From Salinibacterium sp. ZJ70 (GTDB taxonomy: Bacteria > Actinomycetota > Actinomycetes > Actinomycetales > Microbacteriaceae), in assembly GCF_011751865.2 (NCBI RefSeq), contig NZ_CP061770.1:2108001-2172000 (forward strand): DNA of 64,000 nt, in the 5' to 3' direction. A model generated the notes under the pieces. That model was not told the origin of the DNA and made no database searches. It saw nothing but the letters and a program-made list of their open reading frames with translations. Position numbers and translations under genes: made by a program. Of the stretch, positions 8,058-18,720 are shown in pieces. Numbering within the stretch: the stretch's first letter is position 1; each line of letters opens with the position of its first letter.

Positions 8058-8510
8058 GTGACCACCATCGTCGACTACGCAGACGCGGCCTCCCTCGCCG
8101 GCACCGACCTCGGCTTCACCGACTGGCACACCATCACCCAGGAGCAGGTGAACCTGTTCGCCGACGCCACCGACGACCACCAGTGGATCCACGTCGACCC
8201 GGCGCGCGCCGCCACGGGCCCCTTCGGCGCCCCGATCGCGCACGGATTCCTGTCGCTCTCGCTCACCGTGAAGTTCTGGACCGAGCTGCTCGATGTGACG
8301 GGTGTGAGCACCAAGGTCAACTACGGCCTCGACAAGGTGCGGTTCATCTCGCCCGTCAAGGTGGGCACCCGCGTGCGCGGCACCGCGACGATCGCCGAGG
8401 TCACCGAGATCCCGGGCGGCTACCAGTTCGCCGTCGACCAGACGATCGAGATCGAGGATGCGCCGAAGCCCGCCGTCGTGGCGCGCGGGCTGTACCGCTT
8501 CTACGCCTGA
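8058..8510 (+). CDS. MaoC-family enoyl-CoA hydratase (CouM-like role)
   Basis: A 150-residue single hotdog-fold MaoC protein. The hydratase-2 motif appears as ADATDDHQWIHVDPARA followed by GPFGAPIAHGFLSLSL, with the Asp/His pair of the motif retained. It would hydrate the 2-enoyl (cinnamoyl-type) CoA to the 3-hydroxyacyl-CoA that the SDR of this operon then oxidises. The GTG start at 8058 has GAAAGGA upstream; the frame is open further upstream, but only as a shadow of the dehydrogenase gene. Confidence 0.82.
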   Translation: MTTIVDYADAASLAGTDLGFTDWHTITQEQVNLFADATDDHQWIHVDPARAATGPFGAPIAHGFLSLSLTVKFWTELLDVTGVSTKVNYGLDKVRFISPVKVGTRVRGTATIAEVTEIPGGYQFAVDQTIEIEDAPKPAVVARGLYRFYA

Positions 8511-8569
8511 GCCACCACCCACCGCCACCACACACCTCCACCACACCCCAGGCCTCGACGGAGAGGACG

Positions 8570-10102
8570 ATGATGCACGAACGCGGTCTCGGATACTGGA
8601 TGTCCACGCGCCGGATCAAGACACCCGACACGGTGGCGCTCATCTACGGCGACGGCGCGAGCCTCACCTACGGTCAGCTCGCGGATGGCGCCGATCGGGT
8701 GAGCGCTCTGCTGCGCCGCCTCGGGGTCACGGCGGGCGACCGCGTGGCGCTCATGAGCGAGAACAGCCCCGAGTTCCTGCAGGTGCTCTTCGGCACCGTG
8801 CAGCTGGGGGCCGTGTTCGTGCCCGTCAACACGCGGCTCGCGGGCCCCGAGATCGCGCACGTGCTCACCGACTCGGGTGCGCGCGTCGTGATCTTCGAAC
8901 CCGACTTCGCGGCGCGGGTCGAGGTCGCCGTGCAGGAGGCCTCCGTCGAGCACCTGCTGGTCACGGGCGAGGGCACGGATGCGGAGCCCGGGCTCGGCGC
9001 ACTGCTGCGCGGCATCGAGGGTGACGGGACGATCGTCGATGTCCCGCTCGACGCCCCCGCCGCCATGCTCTACACCTCGGGCACGACAGGTCGCGCGAAG
9101 GGCGCCCTCCTCAGCCACCGCAACCTCACCTGGGTGGCCCTCAACGCCCTCGTCGACTACGACATCGTCTCCACGGATGTCGCCCTCATGATCTCGCCGC
9201 TCTTCCACGCGGCCTCGCTCGGCATGGGCGCCCTGCCCGTCACGCTCAAGGGCGCGACGATGGTGCTCGAGCGCGGGTTCGATCCGGGTCGGGCGCTGCA
9301 CCAGATCCAGCACCACGGCATCACGATGCTGAGCGGCGTTCCCACGACCTACCAGCTCATGGCCGATCATCCGGATTGGTCCTCGACCGACCTGAGCACG
9401 CTGCGCAAGCTCACCTGCGGCGGCTCGGCGGTGCCCACGCGCATCCTGAACGCCTACGAGGAGCGCGGGCTCGCGTTCTCGCAGGGCTACGGCATGACCG
9501 AGACCTCGCCTGGCGCCACCTCGCTCTCTCCCGCGATGACCCGCGCCAAGCAGGGGAGCGTCGGCCTCCCGCATTTCTTCACCGCGGTGCGCATCGCCGA
9601 CGAGGACGACAACCTCGTGGGAACCGGGCACATCGGCGAGATCCAGGTGTCGGGGCCGAACGTGTTCCTCGGCTACCACGGCCTCCCCGAGGCGACGGAG
9701 GCGGCGTTCACCGCCGACGGCTGGTACCGCTCAGGCGATCTCGGCTACCTCGACGAGGACGGCTACCTCTTCATCGCGGATCGCGCGAAGGATCTGATCA
9801 TCTCGGGCGGCGAGAACATCTACCCCGCCGAGGTCGAGAACGCCATGAGCGATGTGCCGGGCGTCGCGAGCGTCGCCGTGATCGGCATCCCCGACGAGCA
9901 GTGGGGCGAGGTGCCGTGGGCGATCGTCACCGTGAGCGATGTCGAAGCGCCCATGACCACCGAGGCGATCCGCATGGTGCTCGACGGGCGGATCGCCCGC
10001 TTCAAGCTGCCGAAGAACGTCGTCGTCGTCGACGAGCTGCCGCGCACCGCATCCGGCAAGGTGAAGAAGGCCGAGCTGCGGGAGCGGTTCGGGCCGCGCT
10101 GA
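8570..10102 (+). CDS. Acyl-CoA synthetase (CouL-like aryl-propenoate CoA ligase)
   Basis: A 510-residue adenylate-forming enzyme. The AMP-binding P-loop MLYTSGTTGRAKG is at residues 166-178; later come GYGMTETSPG (motif A5), GWYRSGDLGYLDEDGYLFI, KDLIISGGENIYPAEVENA, and the catalytic lysine region RTASGKVKKAEL near the C-terminus. It makes the acyl-CoA thioester from ATP, CoA and a carboxylic acid, the entry step of the operon. Two adjacent ATG codons (8570, 8573) follow GGAGAGGA; the second has slightly better spacing. The context suggests a hydroxycinnamate or phenylpropanoate substrate, but the sequence alone does not tell an aryl from a medium-chain substrate. Confidence 0.83.
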   Translation: MMHERGLGYWMSTRRIKTPDTVALIYGDGASLTYGQLADGADRVSALLRRLGVTAGDRVALMSENSPEFLQVLFGTVQLGAVFVPVNTRLAGPEIAHVLTDSGARVVIFEPDFAARVEVAVQEASVEHLLVTGEGTDAEPGLGALLRGIEGDGTIVDVPLDAPAAMLYTSGTTGRAKGALLSHRNLTWVALNALVDYDIVSTDVALMISPLFHAASLGMGALPVTLKGATMVLERGFDPGRALHQIQHHGITMLSGVPTTYQLMADHPDWSSTDLSTLRKLTCGGSAVPTRILNAYEERGLAFSQGYGMTETSPGATSLSPAMTRAKQGSVGLPHFFTAVRIADEDDNLVGTGHIGEIQVSGPNVFLGYHGLPEATEAAFTADGWYRSGDLGYLDEDGYLFIADRAKDLIISGGENIYPAEVENAMSDVPGVASVAVIGIPDEQWGEVPWAIVTVSDVEAPMTTEAIRMVLDGRIARFKLPKNVVVVDELPRTASGKVKKAELRERFGPR

Positions 10103-10130
10103 GGGGTGCGAACCCGTGGCAGCCGGCGTC

Positions 10131-10964
10131 TCAGCCGCGGGCTGCGACGGGTGCCGCGACGTCGGCCCCCACGAGACGCAGGAACGCCTCGGTCGCGGGG
10201 CCGTCGAGTTCGTCGTGGCGCGCGCGGTAGACCGCGACCGAACGCTCGGCGGGCCAGTCGGGATCCATGAACTCGCGCGGCAGCCGCGGGTCTGCCCGCA
10301 GCAGCGCGAGCCAGTCGGCGACGAGCATGGTGCGCGCCGAGACGGGATTGTCGCTCCCATCGGTCGACCCTGGGCGACCCCAGGTGTCGATGAACGCGTG
10401 ATGCGCGGCGCGGATCGCGTCGATGTCCCACGCGGAGCGCACCGACTCGCCCATCGGGAAGCCCGGGATGCTGCTCGCCCGGAACGCGGTGATGGTGCCG
10501 GCGGGCAGCTCGTCCCGCAGCGGCTCGAGGGTCGACTCGAGGTCGACATCGCCGGGCGCGAGCCACAGGCCGTCGCGCAGCGGCGCGAAGCCCGCCCAGG
10601 TGAGAGCCGAGCGGAGACGATGGCGCGTGGTGCGCTGCCCCTCGGGGAGCGTGAAGGTGACGAGCGTCCACTCGTCGCCGTGGGGCGCGAAGGGGTCGAC
10701 ACCGCGCACGCGATGGGATGCCTCCCCCAGCACCGCGCGCACCTGATCGGTGAGCTCGAACTCGATCTCGCGCCCGCGACGGTGTCGCCGCAGCAGGCCG
10801 CGGGTGGCCATCCGGTCGAGCGTGGCGCGGGTCGCGGGCGCGGCGACACCCGCGGCCTCCATCACCTCGAGGAAGACGCTGGCCCGCAACGGGCCGGGGT
10901 GGCGCTCGAGCACGAACTCGCCGAGGAACGAGAACAGCAGCTGCTTGGGGGCGCGACTACGCAC
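10131..10964 (-). CDS. PaaX-like transcriptional repressor
   Basis: A 277-residue protein with the PaaX layout: N-terminal winged helix (residues about 1-75, with RATLDRMATRGLLRRHRRGREIEFELT), a central PaaX domain (EWTLVTFTLPEGQRTTRHRLRSAL) and a C-terminal domain ending in an EAFLRLVGAD-type helix. PaaX represses phenylacetate degradation by sensing phenylacetyl-CoA; actinobacterial relatives often control other CoA-linked aromatic pathways. The GTG start at 10964 follows a strong AAAGGAGGAG site. It is convergent with the CoA ligase and co-directional with the ABC importer genes, which end 42 bases upstream of its start, so it could be the last gene of that transcript. Confidence 0.82.
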   Translation of the reverse strand: MRSRAPKQLLFSFLGEFVLERHPGPLRASVFLEVMEAAGVAAPATRATLDRMATRGLLRRHRRGREIEFELTDQVRAVLGEASHRVRGVDPFAPHGDEWTLVTFTLPEGQRTTRHRLRSALTWAGFAPLRDGLWLAPGDVDLESTLEPLRDELPAGTITAFRASSIPGFPMGESVRSAWDIDAIRAAHHAFIDTWGRPGSTDGSDNPVSARTMLVADWLALLRADPRLPREFMDPDWPAERSVAVYRARHDELDGPATEAFLRLVGADVAAPVAARG

Positions 10965-11005
10965 GAGCTCCTCCTTTCGCGCTCATCGGATGCGACATGC
11001 CATTC

Positions 11006-11806
11006 TCACGCGTGGGGACGGACCGCTTCGCCGCGCTTCGCCCGCTGGATCTGCTCGTAGACGTGCGTGCGCAGCTCCGTGAACCGCGGCAGCGCACGCG
11101 TCGTGATCTGGTCGCGCTCCGGGGCGAGGTCGACGACCAGGTCCTCCTGCACCCAGGTGGGAGACTTCGACAGCACGATCACGCGCTCCCCCAGGTACAC
11201 CGATTCGTCGATGTCGTGGGTGACGAAGAGGAGCGACATGCCGCGGTCGCGGTGCAGCTGGCGCACCAGATCCTCGAGGTCGGCGCGCGTCTGCGCGTCG
11301 ACGGCCGCGAAGGGCTCATCCATGATGAGCACCTCGGGCTCGTAGGCCACAGCGCGCGCGATCGCGACGCGCTGCTGCATGCCGCCCGAGAGCTGCCACG
11401 GGTAGCTGCCGGTCGCATGCTCGAGACCGACCGCCTGCAGGGCGTCGTCGACGAGCTGCGTGCGCTGCTCCTTGGTGAGCTTCTTGTGCTTGAGCGGCAG
11501 CTCGACGTTGCCGCGCACGGTGAGCCACGGGTAGAGGCTGCGGCCGTACTCCTGGAACACGAGCGCCATGTTCGGCGGCGGCCCGGTGACGGGTTTGCCG
11601 TCGATCTCGATGAGCCCCTCCGTGGGCGCGAGGAGCCCGGCGATGCACTTCAGCAGCGTCGTCTTGCCGCAGCCCGACGGACCGACGATGCACACGAGCT
11701 CGCCGCGACGCATGTCGAAGCTGATGTCGCCGATCGCCTCGACGACACCCGTCGAGGACTCGTAGACCTTCTTGAGGTTCTCGACCTTGAGGAGCGTCTC
11801 AGGCAC
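11006..11806 (-). CDS. NitT/TauT-type ABC transporter ATP-binding protein
   Basis: A 266-residue single-NBD ATPase of the SsuB/TauB/NrtD group. Walker A is VGPSGCGKTT near residues 41-50, the signature is LSGGMQQR, and Walker B is VLIMDEPFAAVD, followed by the H-loop in FVTHDIDE. It energises import with the two permeases and binding protein encoded upstream; its start overlaps the stop of the second permease by eight bases. The group transports nitrate, sulfonates, taurine, thiamin precursors or aromatic acids such as phthalate. Neighbouring catabolic genes point to an aromatic acid here. Confidence 0.9.
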   Translation of the reverse strand: MPETLLKVENLKKVYESSTGVVEAIGDISFDMRRGELVCIVGPSGCGKTTLLKCIAGLLAPTEGLIEIDGKPVTGPPPNMALVFQEYGRSLYPWLTVRGNVELPLKHKKLTKEQRTQLVDDALQAVGLEHATGSYPWQLSGGMQQRVAIARAVAYEPEVLIMDEPFAAVDAQTRADLEDLVRQLHRDRGMSLLFVTHDIDESVYLGERVIVLSKSPTWVQEDLVVDLAPERDQITTRALPRFTELRTHVYEQIQRAKRGEAVRPHA

Positions 11807-12626
11807 GCTCGACCTCCTTGATTCCGTGGTACCAGCGCAGCACCCGCCGCTCGACGAATCCGAAGATCGCCGCGAGCAGCACGCCGACGAGGCCGAGCAG
11901 CAGGATGCCGCTCCACATCTCGGCGATGAGGTAGTTCGTCTGGAAGTAGGTGATGCGGTATCCGAGCCCCGAGGAGTTGTTGAACATCTCGGAGATGACC
12001 ATGAGGATGAGCGCGACCGAGAGCGCCTGGCGCACGCCGGTCATGATGCGCGGGCTCGCCGACGGCAGCACGAGGTAGCGCAGCCGTTCGATGGGGGTGA
12101 GCGCGTAGGAGCGTGCCGTCTCGGTCATGACCGAGTCGGTCGAGCGCACCCCCTCGATGGTGTTGAGGAGCACGGGCCACACTGCGCCCGCGACGATCAC
12201 GATGACGCGCGTCGCATCCCCGGTGCCCATCACGAGCATGAGGATCGGCACGAGCACGGGCGGCGGGATGGCGCGGAAGAACTCGAGCGTGGGCTCCAGC
12301 AGGTCGCGCAGCCAGCGCACGAGACCGATCACGGTGCCAGCGGCGATGCCCACGACGATCGAGAGCACGATGCCGATCGCGAGGCGGCCGAGGCTCGGCA
12401 GCACGTCGACGAAGAACGCGGGGCCGACCCAGGTGGCGACGAAGGCTTCGAGGATGGCGAGGGGCCCGGGGAAGAACCTCTGCGGCGAGACGGTCGCCCA
12501 GATCCCCCATGCGACCAGCAGGAGCAGCGGAAACCCGATCGCGAACCAGATGCTCTCGAGGATGCTGCGCGACCGGCCCGGAGGCTTGCGCAGCACGCTG
12601 ATGGAGCGGGTCATCATGCTCGTCAT
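11799..12626 (-). CDS. NitT/TauT-type ABC transporter permease (second)
   Basis: A 275-residue BPD_transp_1 permease with about six membrane helices (for example residues 27-45, and stretches such as LAIGIVLSIVVGIAAGTVIG). The EAA loop region is recognisable around MTETARSYALTPIERLRYLVLPSASPRIMTG. Its ATG at 12626 overlaps the stop of the first permease by four bases (ATGA), and this start excludes a long upstream frame extension that is a shadow. It probably forms a heterodimer with the first permease, since both kinds are present once. Confidence 0.9.
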   Translation of the reverse strand: MTSMMTRSISVLRKPPGRSRSILESIWFAIGFPLLLLVAWGIWATVSPQRFFPGPLAILEAFVATWVGPAFFVDVLPSLGRLAIGIVLSIVVGIAAGTVIGLVRWLRDLLEPTLEFFRAIPPPVLVPILMLVMGTGDATRVIVIVAGAVWPVLLNTIEGVRSTDSVMTETARSYALTPIERLRYLVLPSASPRIMTGVRQALSVALILMVISEMFNNSSGLGYRITYFQTNYLIAEMWSGILLLGLVGVLLAAIFGFVERRVLRWYHGIKEVERA

Positions 12627-13447
12627 ACGACGTCCTCCCCTCGGACCGACTGGTGCCAGGAGAGAATGCGACGCTCCACGAGCCGGAAGATGATGTTGAC
12701 GATGAGGCCGAGCAGCCCCGCGACGACCACGTAGGTGTAGACCGTGGGAACGTCGCCCGCGCTCCGCGCGAAGACGATCACCCGGCCGATGCCGGGAACC
12801 GCGATGAGCAGCTCGGCGGTGACCGTGAGGATGAGTGCGACCGCAGCCCCCAGGCGCACGCCCGTCATGATGTAGGGCAGCGCGGTGGGCAGCACGAGGT
12901 TGCGGAAGCGCGATGCGCGCGAGAGCCCGAAGCTGCGTGCGGTGTCGCGCGCGACCGTGTCGACGTCGGCGACGCCGTAGAGCACCTGCACGAACACCTG
13001 CCAGAAGCTCGCGTAGACGACGATCAGCAGCGCAGCCGGCATCTGGAAGCCGAACATCAGGATCGCGAGCGGGATGAGGGCGACCGACGGGATCGGGCGC
13101 AGGAACTCGACGGTCGTGTGGGTGAGGCGCCGCAGGAACGGCACGAGGCCGACGACGGTGCCGATGGCGGTGGCCGCGAGGGTGGCGATCGCGAGCCCGA
13201 TCCCCCACGTGGTGAGAGTGCGGCCGACGTTGCGCCAGAACTCGAGGTCGCTGAACTCGTTCACGAGCTGCGCGAGCACCGTGGTGGCGGGCGGCAGGTA
13301 GCGGGCATCGATGATGCCGAGGGTCGGGATGAGCTGCCAGGTGATCAGGAACCCGAGGATCCCCGCAAGGCCGAGCAGCGGCTTGCGCAGTCCACGCGAC
13401 GAGCGGCGCGACCGGGGCCGCGCGGCGACGAGGGTGGCGGATGTCAT
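12623..13447 (-). CDS. NitT/TauT-type ABC transporter permease (first)
   Basis: A 274-residue permease, similar in layout to the next one: a cytoplasmic basic N-terminus (RPRSRRSSRGLRK), then about six membrane helices, and an EAA-type loop with RDTARSFGLSRASRFRNLVLPTALPYIMTG. The ATG at 13447 lies downstream of the binding-protein gene behind a stable hairpin (13486-13522). Having two different permease genes is a minor variation; most NitT/TauT systems use one permease as a homodimer. Confidence 0.9.
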   Translation of the reverse strand: MTSATLVAARPRSRRSSRGLRKPLLGLAGILGFLITWQLIPTLGIIDARYLPPATTVLAQLVNEFSDLEFWRNVGRTLTTWGIGLAIATLAATAIGTVVGLVPFLRRLTHTTVEFLRPIPSVALIPLAILMFGFQMPAALLIVVYASFWQVFVQVLYGVADVDTVARDTARSFGLSRASRFRNLVLPTALPYIMTGVRLGAAVALILTVTAELLIAVPGIGRVIVFARSAGDVPTVYTYVVVAGLLGLIVNIIFRLVERRILSWHQSVRGEDVV

Positions 13448-13485
13448 GAGTCTCTTTCGAGTCGAGGTGAAGCCAGGATGCGCGC

Positions 13486-13522
13486 GGTGCGGGGGCGCGC
13501 GTCGCCGACACGCCCCCGCACC
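13486..13522 (-). terminator. Intercistronic hairpin between binding protein and permease genes
   Basis: Perfect 12-bp arms (GGTGCGGGGGCG at 13486-13497 and its complement at 13511-13522) with a 13-nt loop sit directly after the binding-protein stop. There is no T-run, so partial termination or 3'-end protection of the binding-protein mRNA is likely; this is a common way to keep that protein in excess over the membrane subunits. Confidence 0.6.
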
Positions 13523-13529
13523 GTGCGGA

Positions 13530-14516
13530 TCACTGCAGGTTGATCAGCTTGCCGAAGTCGGGCATCTCGGGCAGCACGCCGAACTCGACGCCGAGTTCCG
13601 CGAGCGACGTGACGTTGGCCTCGTCGAGCTTCGCCGTGAAGGTGGGCAGGGTGATGCCGGCGGCCGCGGCCTCCGGGATGCCCATGTTCTCCACGATCGC
13701 CGCACGCACCGCGTCGGGGTTCGCCTGGGCCCAGTCGAGCGCCTCGGCCATCGCCTCGGCGTACGCCTTCACGAGCTCCGGATCCTCATCGATGAGCTTC
13801 TGCGTGGTGATGTTGGTGAGCAGAGCCAGCTCGGGGATCGTCTCCTGGTACGGGTGGATGACGATGCGGCCCTCGCCGTTCGCGACCATCGACATGAAGG
13901 GGTCCGGAACCCAGGCGGCGTCGATCGTGCCAGCCTCGAGCTGCGCCTGAGCGTCAGGGAACGCGACCTCGACGAACTCGATCGTGCTCGGGTCTCCGCC
14001 CGCATCCTGGACGGCCTTCATGATGGTGACGTCGCCGGCGGCGCCGAGCGAGTTCACCGAGACGCGCTTGCCCGCGAGGTCGGCGGCGGTCTCGATGCCG
14101 GACGAGTTGAGGGCGACGACCGCGTTGACATCCTTGTCTGCGTCGGCGCCGAGCGAGCTCGAGTAGTTGCTGATGATGGGCGCACCGAGGTCGGCGAGCG
14201 CGGCACGGAAGGGTCCGAACGGCTGGCCGATGGCGAACTCGATGTCGCCGTTCAGGAGTCCGGGGATCGCCTGTGCGCCACCCTGCGCAGGGACGACCTC
14301 GATCTCGAGACCGTGCTCGGCGAAGATCCCCTCCTCCATGGCGGCCCAGAGGGCGCCGGTCTCGGCGATGGGCAGGGCTGCGACGCGGACGGTGCGCACC
14401 TCGCCGGAGTCCGAATCGCTGGGGGCGGTGGTGGGGCCGGCAGCGGAGTCGGTGCATCCGACGAGTGCGAGTGCGACCGCGGCGCCGAATGCAGCCGCGG
14501 TGAGTGCTTTCTTCAT
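13530..14516 (-). CDS. ABC transporter substrate-binding lipoprotein, NMT1/SsuA-like
   Basis: A 328-residue lipoprotein. The signal peptide runs from MKKALTAAAF to a lipobox ending LVGC with lipidated Cys21. The mature part has the NMT1/SsuA pattern (IAETGALWAAMEEGIFAEHG, then GLLNGDIEFAIGQPFGP and AWVPDPFMSMVA). It would capture the substrate outside the cell for the two permeases and the ATPase encoded downstream. The ATG at 14516 was chosen because it places the signal peptide correctly; the frame is open upstream. It is divergent from the metF-purU-ligM operon across a region with two perfect palindromes, so uptake and O-demethylation are probably co-regulated. The substrate is not identifiable by eye; a methoxylated aromatic acid is the contextual guess. 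Confidence 0.85.
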   Translation of the reverse strand: MKKALTAAAFGAAVALALVGCTDSAAGPTTAPSDSDSGEVRTVRVAALPIAETGALWAAMEEGIFAEHGLEIEVVPAQGGAQAIPGLLNGDIEFAIGQPFGPFRAALADLGAPIISNYSSSLGADADKDVNAVVALNSSGIETAADLAGKRVSVNSLGAAGDVTIMKAVQDAGGDPSTIEFVEVAFPDAQAQLEAGTIDAAWVPDPFMSMVANGEGRIVIHPYQETIPELALLTNITTQKLIDEDPELVKAYAEAMAEALDWAQANPDAVRAAIVENMGIPEAAAAGITLPTFTAKLDEANVTSLAELGVEFGVLPEMPDFGKLINLQ

Positions 14517-14688
14517 GGATCGGGCCTCTCGTGATGGTGGGGTCAGCCTGTCGGTGACGCGGCGAGGTCCGTGGCACGGGGTGCACCCGATCCACGGTCG
14601 ACACGTCGATGTGTGGACACCGTCATGGTCGAGCACTCCTCGATCGATTGTCAAGAGTTTCATGACGAGCGTCACGCAAATCGTGAAT

Positions 14689-14706
14689 AATTCATTCGAA
14701 TGAATT
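14689..14706. promoter_or_regulatory. 18-bp perfect palindrome in the ABC/metF divergent promoter
   Basis: AATTCATTC is followed directly by its complement GAATGAATT. It is 173 bases upstream of the binding-protein start and 89 bases upstream of the metF-like start, in a noticeably AT-rich stretch. It is a candidate operator for the PadR protein at the end of the metF operon, the PaaX-like protein at the end of the ABC operon, or another regulator. Confidence 0.5.
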
Positions 14707-14723
14707 GATCCCTATGGACATTC

Positions 14724-14737
14724 CCTATGCGCATAGG
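14724..14737. promoter_or_regulatory. 14-bp perfect palindrome in the ABC/metF divergent promoter
   Basis: CCTATGC is followed directly by GCATAGG. The half-site CCTATG also occurs alone at 14711-14716, 13 bases upstream, which suggests a cooperative binding region. The site lies 58 bases before the metF-like ATG, where a promoter core is expected. Confidence 0.45.
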
Positions 14738-14794
14738 TATTGTTCGTGCCGTCGCACATCGCCGTGCGGCACCACCACGAGAGGAACGCGTTCC

Positions 14795-15657
14795 ATGACG
14801 GAGAACGCCGCCAGCGCCCCCGCCGCCGCACTGCTCGACGACTTCTCGCTCGAGATGACGGGCAAGGATGTCGCCGGTCTCGCCGAAGCTGCACCGCTTC
14901 TGCCCGTGGGCACCCGCGTCAACGTGACCTTCCTCGGCCACGAGGATCTCGACATGCGTCTCGCCGCGGCGCAGGCCGTTCTCGACCACGGCTTCCTCCC
15001 CGTCCCCCACATCTCGGCTCGGCGCCTCGCATCGCAGACGCAGCTCGAGGAGTTCCTCGGCCGCCTCCAGGACATCGGCGCCAGCGAGCGCGTGTTCGTC
15101 GTCGGCGGCGACCCCGCAACCCCCGAAGGCCCCTACGCCTCCTCGCTCGACGTCATCCGCACGGGCATCCTCGGCGACTACGGCGTGCGCGAGGTGAGCA
15201 TCGCCGGCTACCCCGAAGGCCACCCCGACATCTCGAACGACATGCTGCGCGACGCCCTCGCCGACAAGCACGCCGCGCTCCGCGAGCAGGGACTCGGATC
15301 CGTGATCCTCACCCAGTTCGCCTTCGACACCGACCCCGTGCTCGCGTGGATCGAGGATGTGCGCGCGCAGGGCATCGAGTCGACCATCCGCGTCGGCACC
15401 CCCGGCCCCGCCGGCATCAAGCGCCTCGTCGCCTTCGCGACCCGCTTCGGCGTGGGCGCGAACGCGCTCATCGTGCGCAAGTACGGCTTCTCGCTCACCA
15501 ACCTCATGGGCACCGCGGGGCCCGAGCGCTTCGTCGCCCACCTCGGCGAGCGCCTCGCCGCCGCACCCCACACGGGCGAGGTGAAGCTGCACTTCTACAC
15601 GTTCGGCGGCCTCCCCGCGACAGCCGAGTGGGTGCGCGCGCACCGCGAGGGCACCCC

Positions 15658-15661
<4 letters not shown>
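14795..15661 (+). CDS. MetF-like methylenetetrahydrofolate reductase
   Basis: A 288-residue flavoprotein of the methylenetetrahydrofolate reductase family, near the usual 290-300 for bacterial MetF. The TIM-barrel pattern includes GFLPVPHISARRL, RVFVVGGDPATPEGPY and SIAGYPEGHPD, the last corresponding to the conserved GxPE(G)H motif. In biosynthesis MetF makes 5-methyl-THF; beside a THF-dependent O-demethylase it should run in reverse, oxidising 5-methyl-THF back to 5,10-methylene-THF, as proposed for Sphingobium sp. SYK-6. GAGAGGAACG lies ahead of the ATG. The stop overlaps the purU start (GTGA). Confidence 0.85.
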
Positions 15662-17999
<2,338 letters not shown>

Positions 18000-18010
18000 A
18001 GCTCCGGTCG

Positions 18011-18037
18011 GGCGCGACGACACCCGCACGTCGCGCC
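18011..18037 (+). terminator. Hairpin after the ligM-like gene
   Basis: GGCGCGACG (18011-18019) pairs with CGTCGCGCC (18029-18037) around a 9-nt loop, starting 12 bases after the stop codon. No T-run follows, as is usual for actinobacterial terminators. Confidence 0.5.
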
Positions 18038-18077
18038 GGACCCGCACCGCTAGCCTGAACCGGGAAGGAGACCTGCG

Positions 18078-18659
18078 ATGGCGCTGCGGTACGCACTGCT
18101 CGCCCTGCTGCGCGTGGGCCCGCTCTCGGGCTACGACCTCGCGAAGGTCTTCCACGAATCGGTGGGGCATGTCTGGCATGCCCCCGACTCCCAGATCTAC
18201 CCCGAGCTGCGCAAGATGGAGGCCGAGGGCCTCATCTCGGGCGAGGACCAGCTGCGCGGCGAGAAGCGTCGTCGGCGCCTCTACCACGTGACCGACGCGG
18301 GCGATCAGGCGTTCCGCGACTGGATGGCCGAGCCGCTCGACTACCAGCGCATCCGCGACCCCGCGCACCTGCGCGCCGCCTACCTCGAGGCGACCACGCC
18401 GGAGTCGGCGCGCGCCTTCCTCGAGACCCATCGTGCGCAGTGGAGCTCCGAGCTCGAACGCTGGGAGCACGAACTCACCCGCATCCGGACGCTCACCAAC
18501 CCCATCCTGGTGCGACGCCTCGCCGTGACGCCCGAGCCCGAACGCGAGCGCACCATCGCCTTCAAGCTCTTCGCCTACGAAGGGCTCGTGGCCCGCGCCC
18601 GCACCGAGATCGACTGGGCCGACCGCGGCCTCGCGCTCGTCGAGCAGCTGGGCGTATGA
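18078..18659 (+). CDS. PadR-family transcriptional regulator
   Basis: A 193-residue PadR protein of the longer (Vir_act_alpha_C) type. The N-terminal winged helix has ALRYALLALLRVGPLSGYDLAKVF and the wing region with GEKRRRRLYHVTDAG; the C-terminal half is helical (EATTPESARAFLETHRAQW). PadR proteins often repress phenolic-acid genes and are released by phenolic acids. Being directly downstream of metF-purU-ligM, it is the prime candidate to bind the palindromes at 14689-14737. GAAGGAG precedes the ATG. Confidence 0.88.
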   Translation: MALRYALLALLRVGPLSGYDLAKVFHESVGHVWHAPDSQIYPELRKMEAEGLISGEDQLRGEKRRRRLYHVTDAGDQAFRDWMAEPLDYQRIRDPAHLRAAYLEATTPESARAFLETHRAQWSSELERWEHELTRIRTLTNPILVRRLAVTPEPERERTIAFKLFAYEGLVARARTEIDWADRGLALVEQLGV

Positions 18660-18720
18660 CATCATCCGGGCGGCCGCGCAAGGTACTCGCGCCCGCCTGG
18701 TGCGCCCATAGGCTCGGATC

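Noticed and set aside
10103..10130. Terminator between the CoA ligase and the PaaX-like gene
   Set aside because: The partial GCAGCC/GGCTGC pairing extends into the PaaX-like coding end and is too weak to call.
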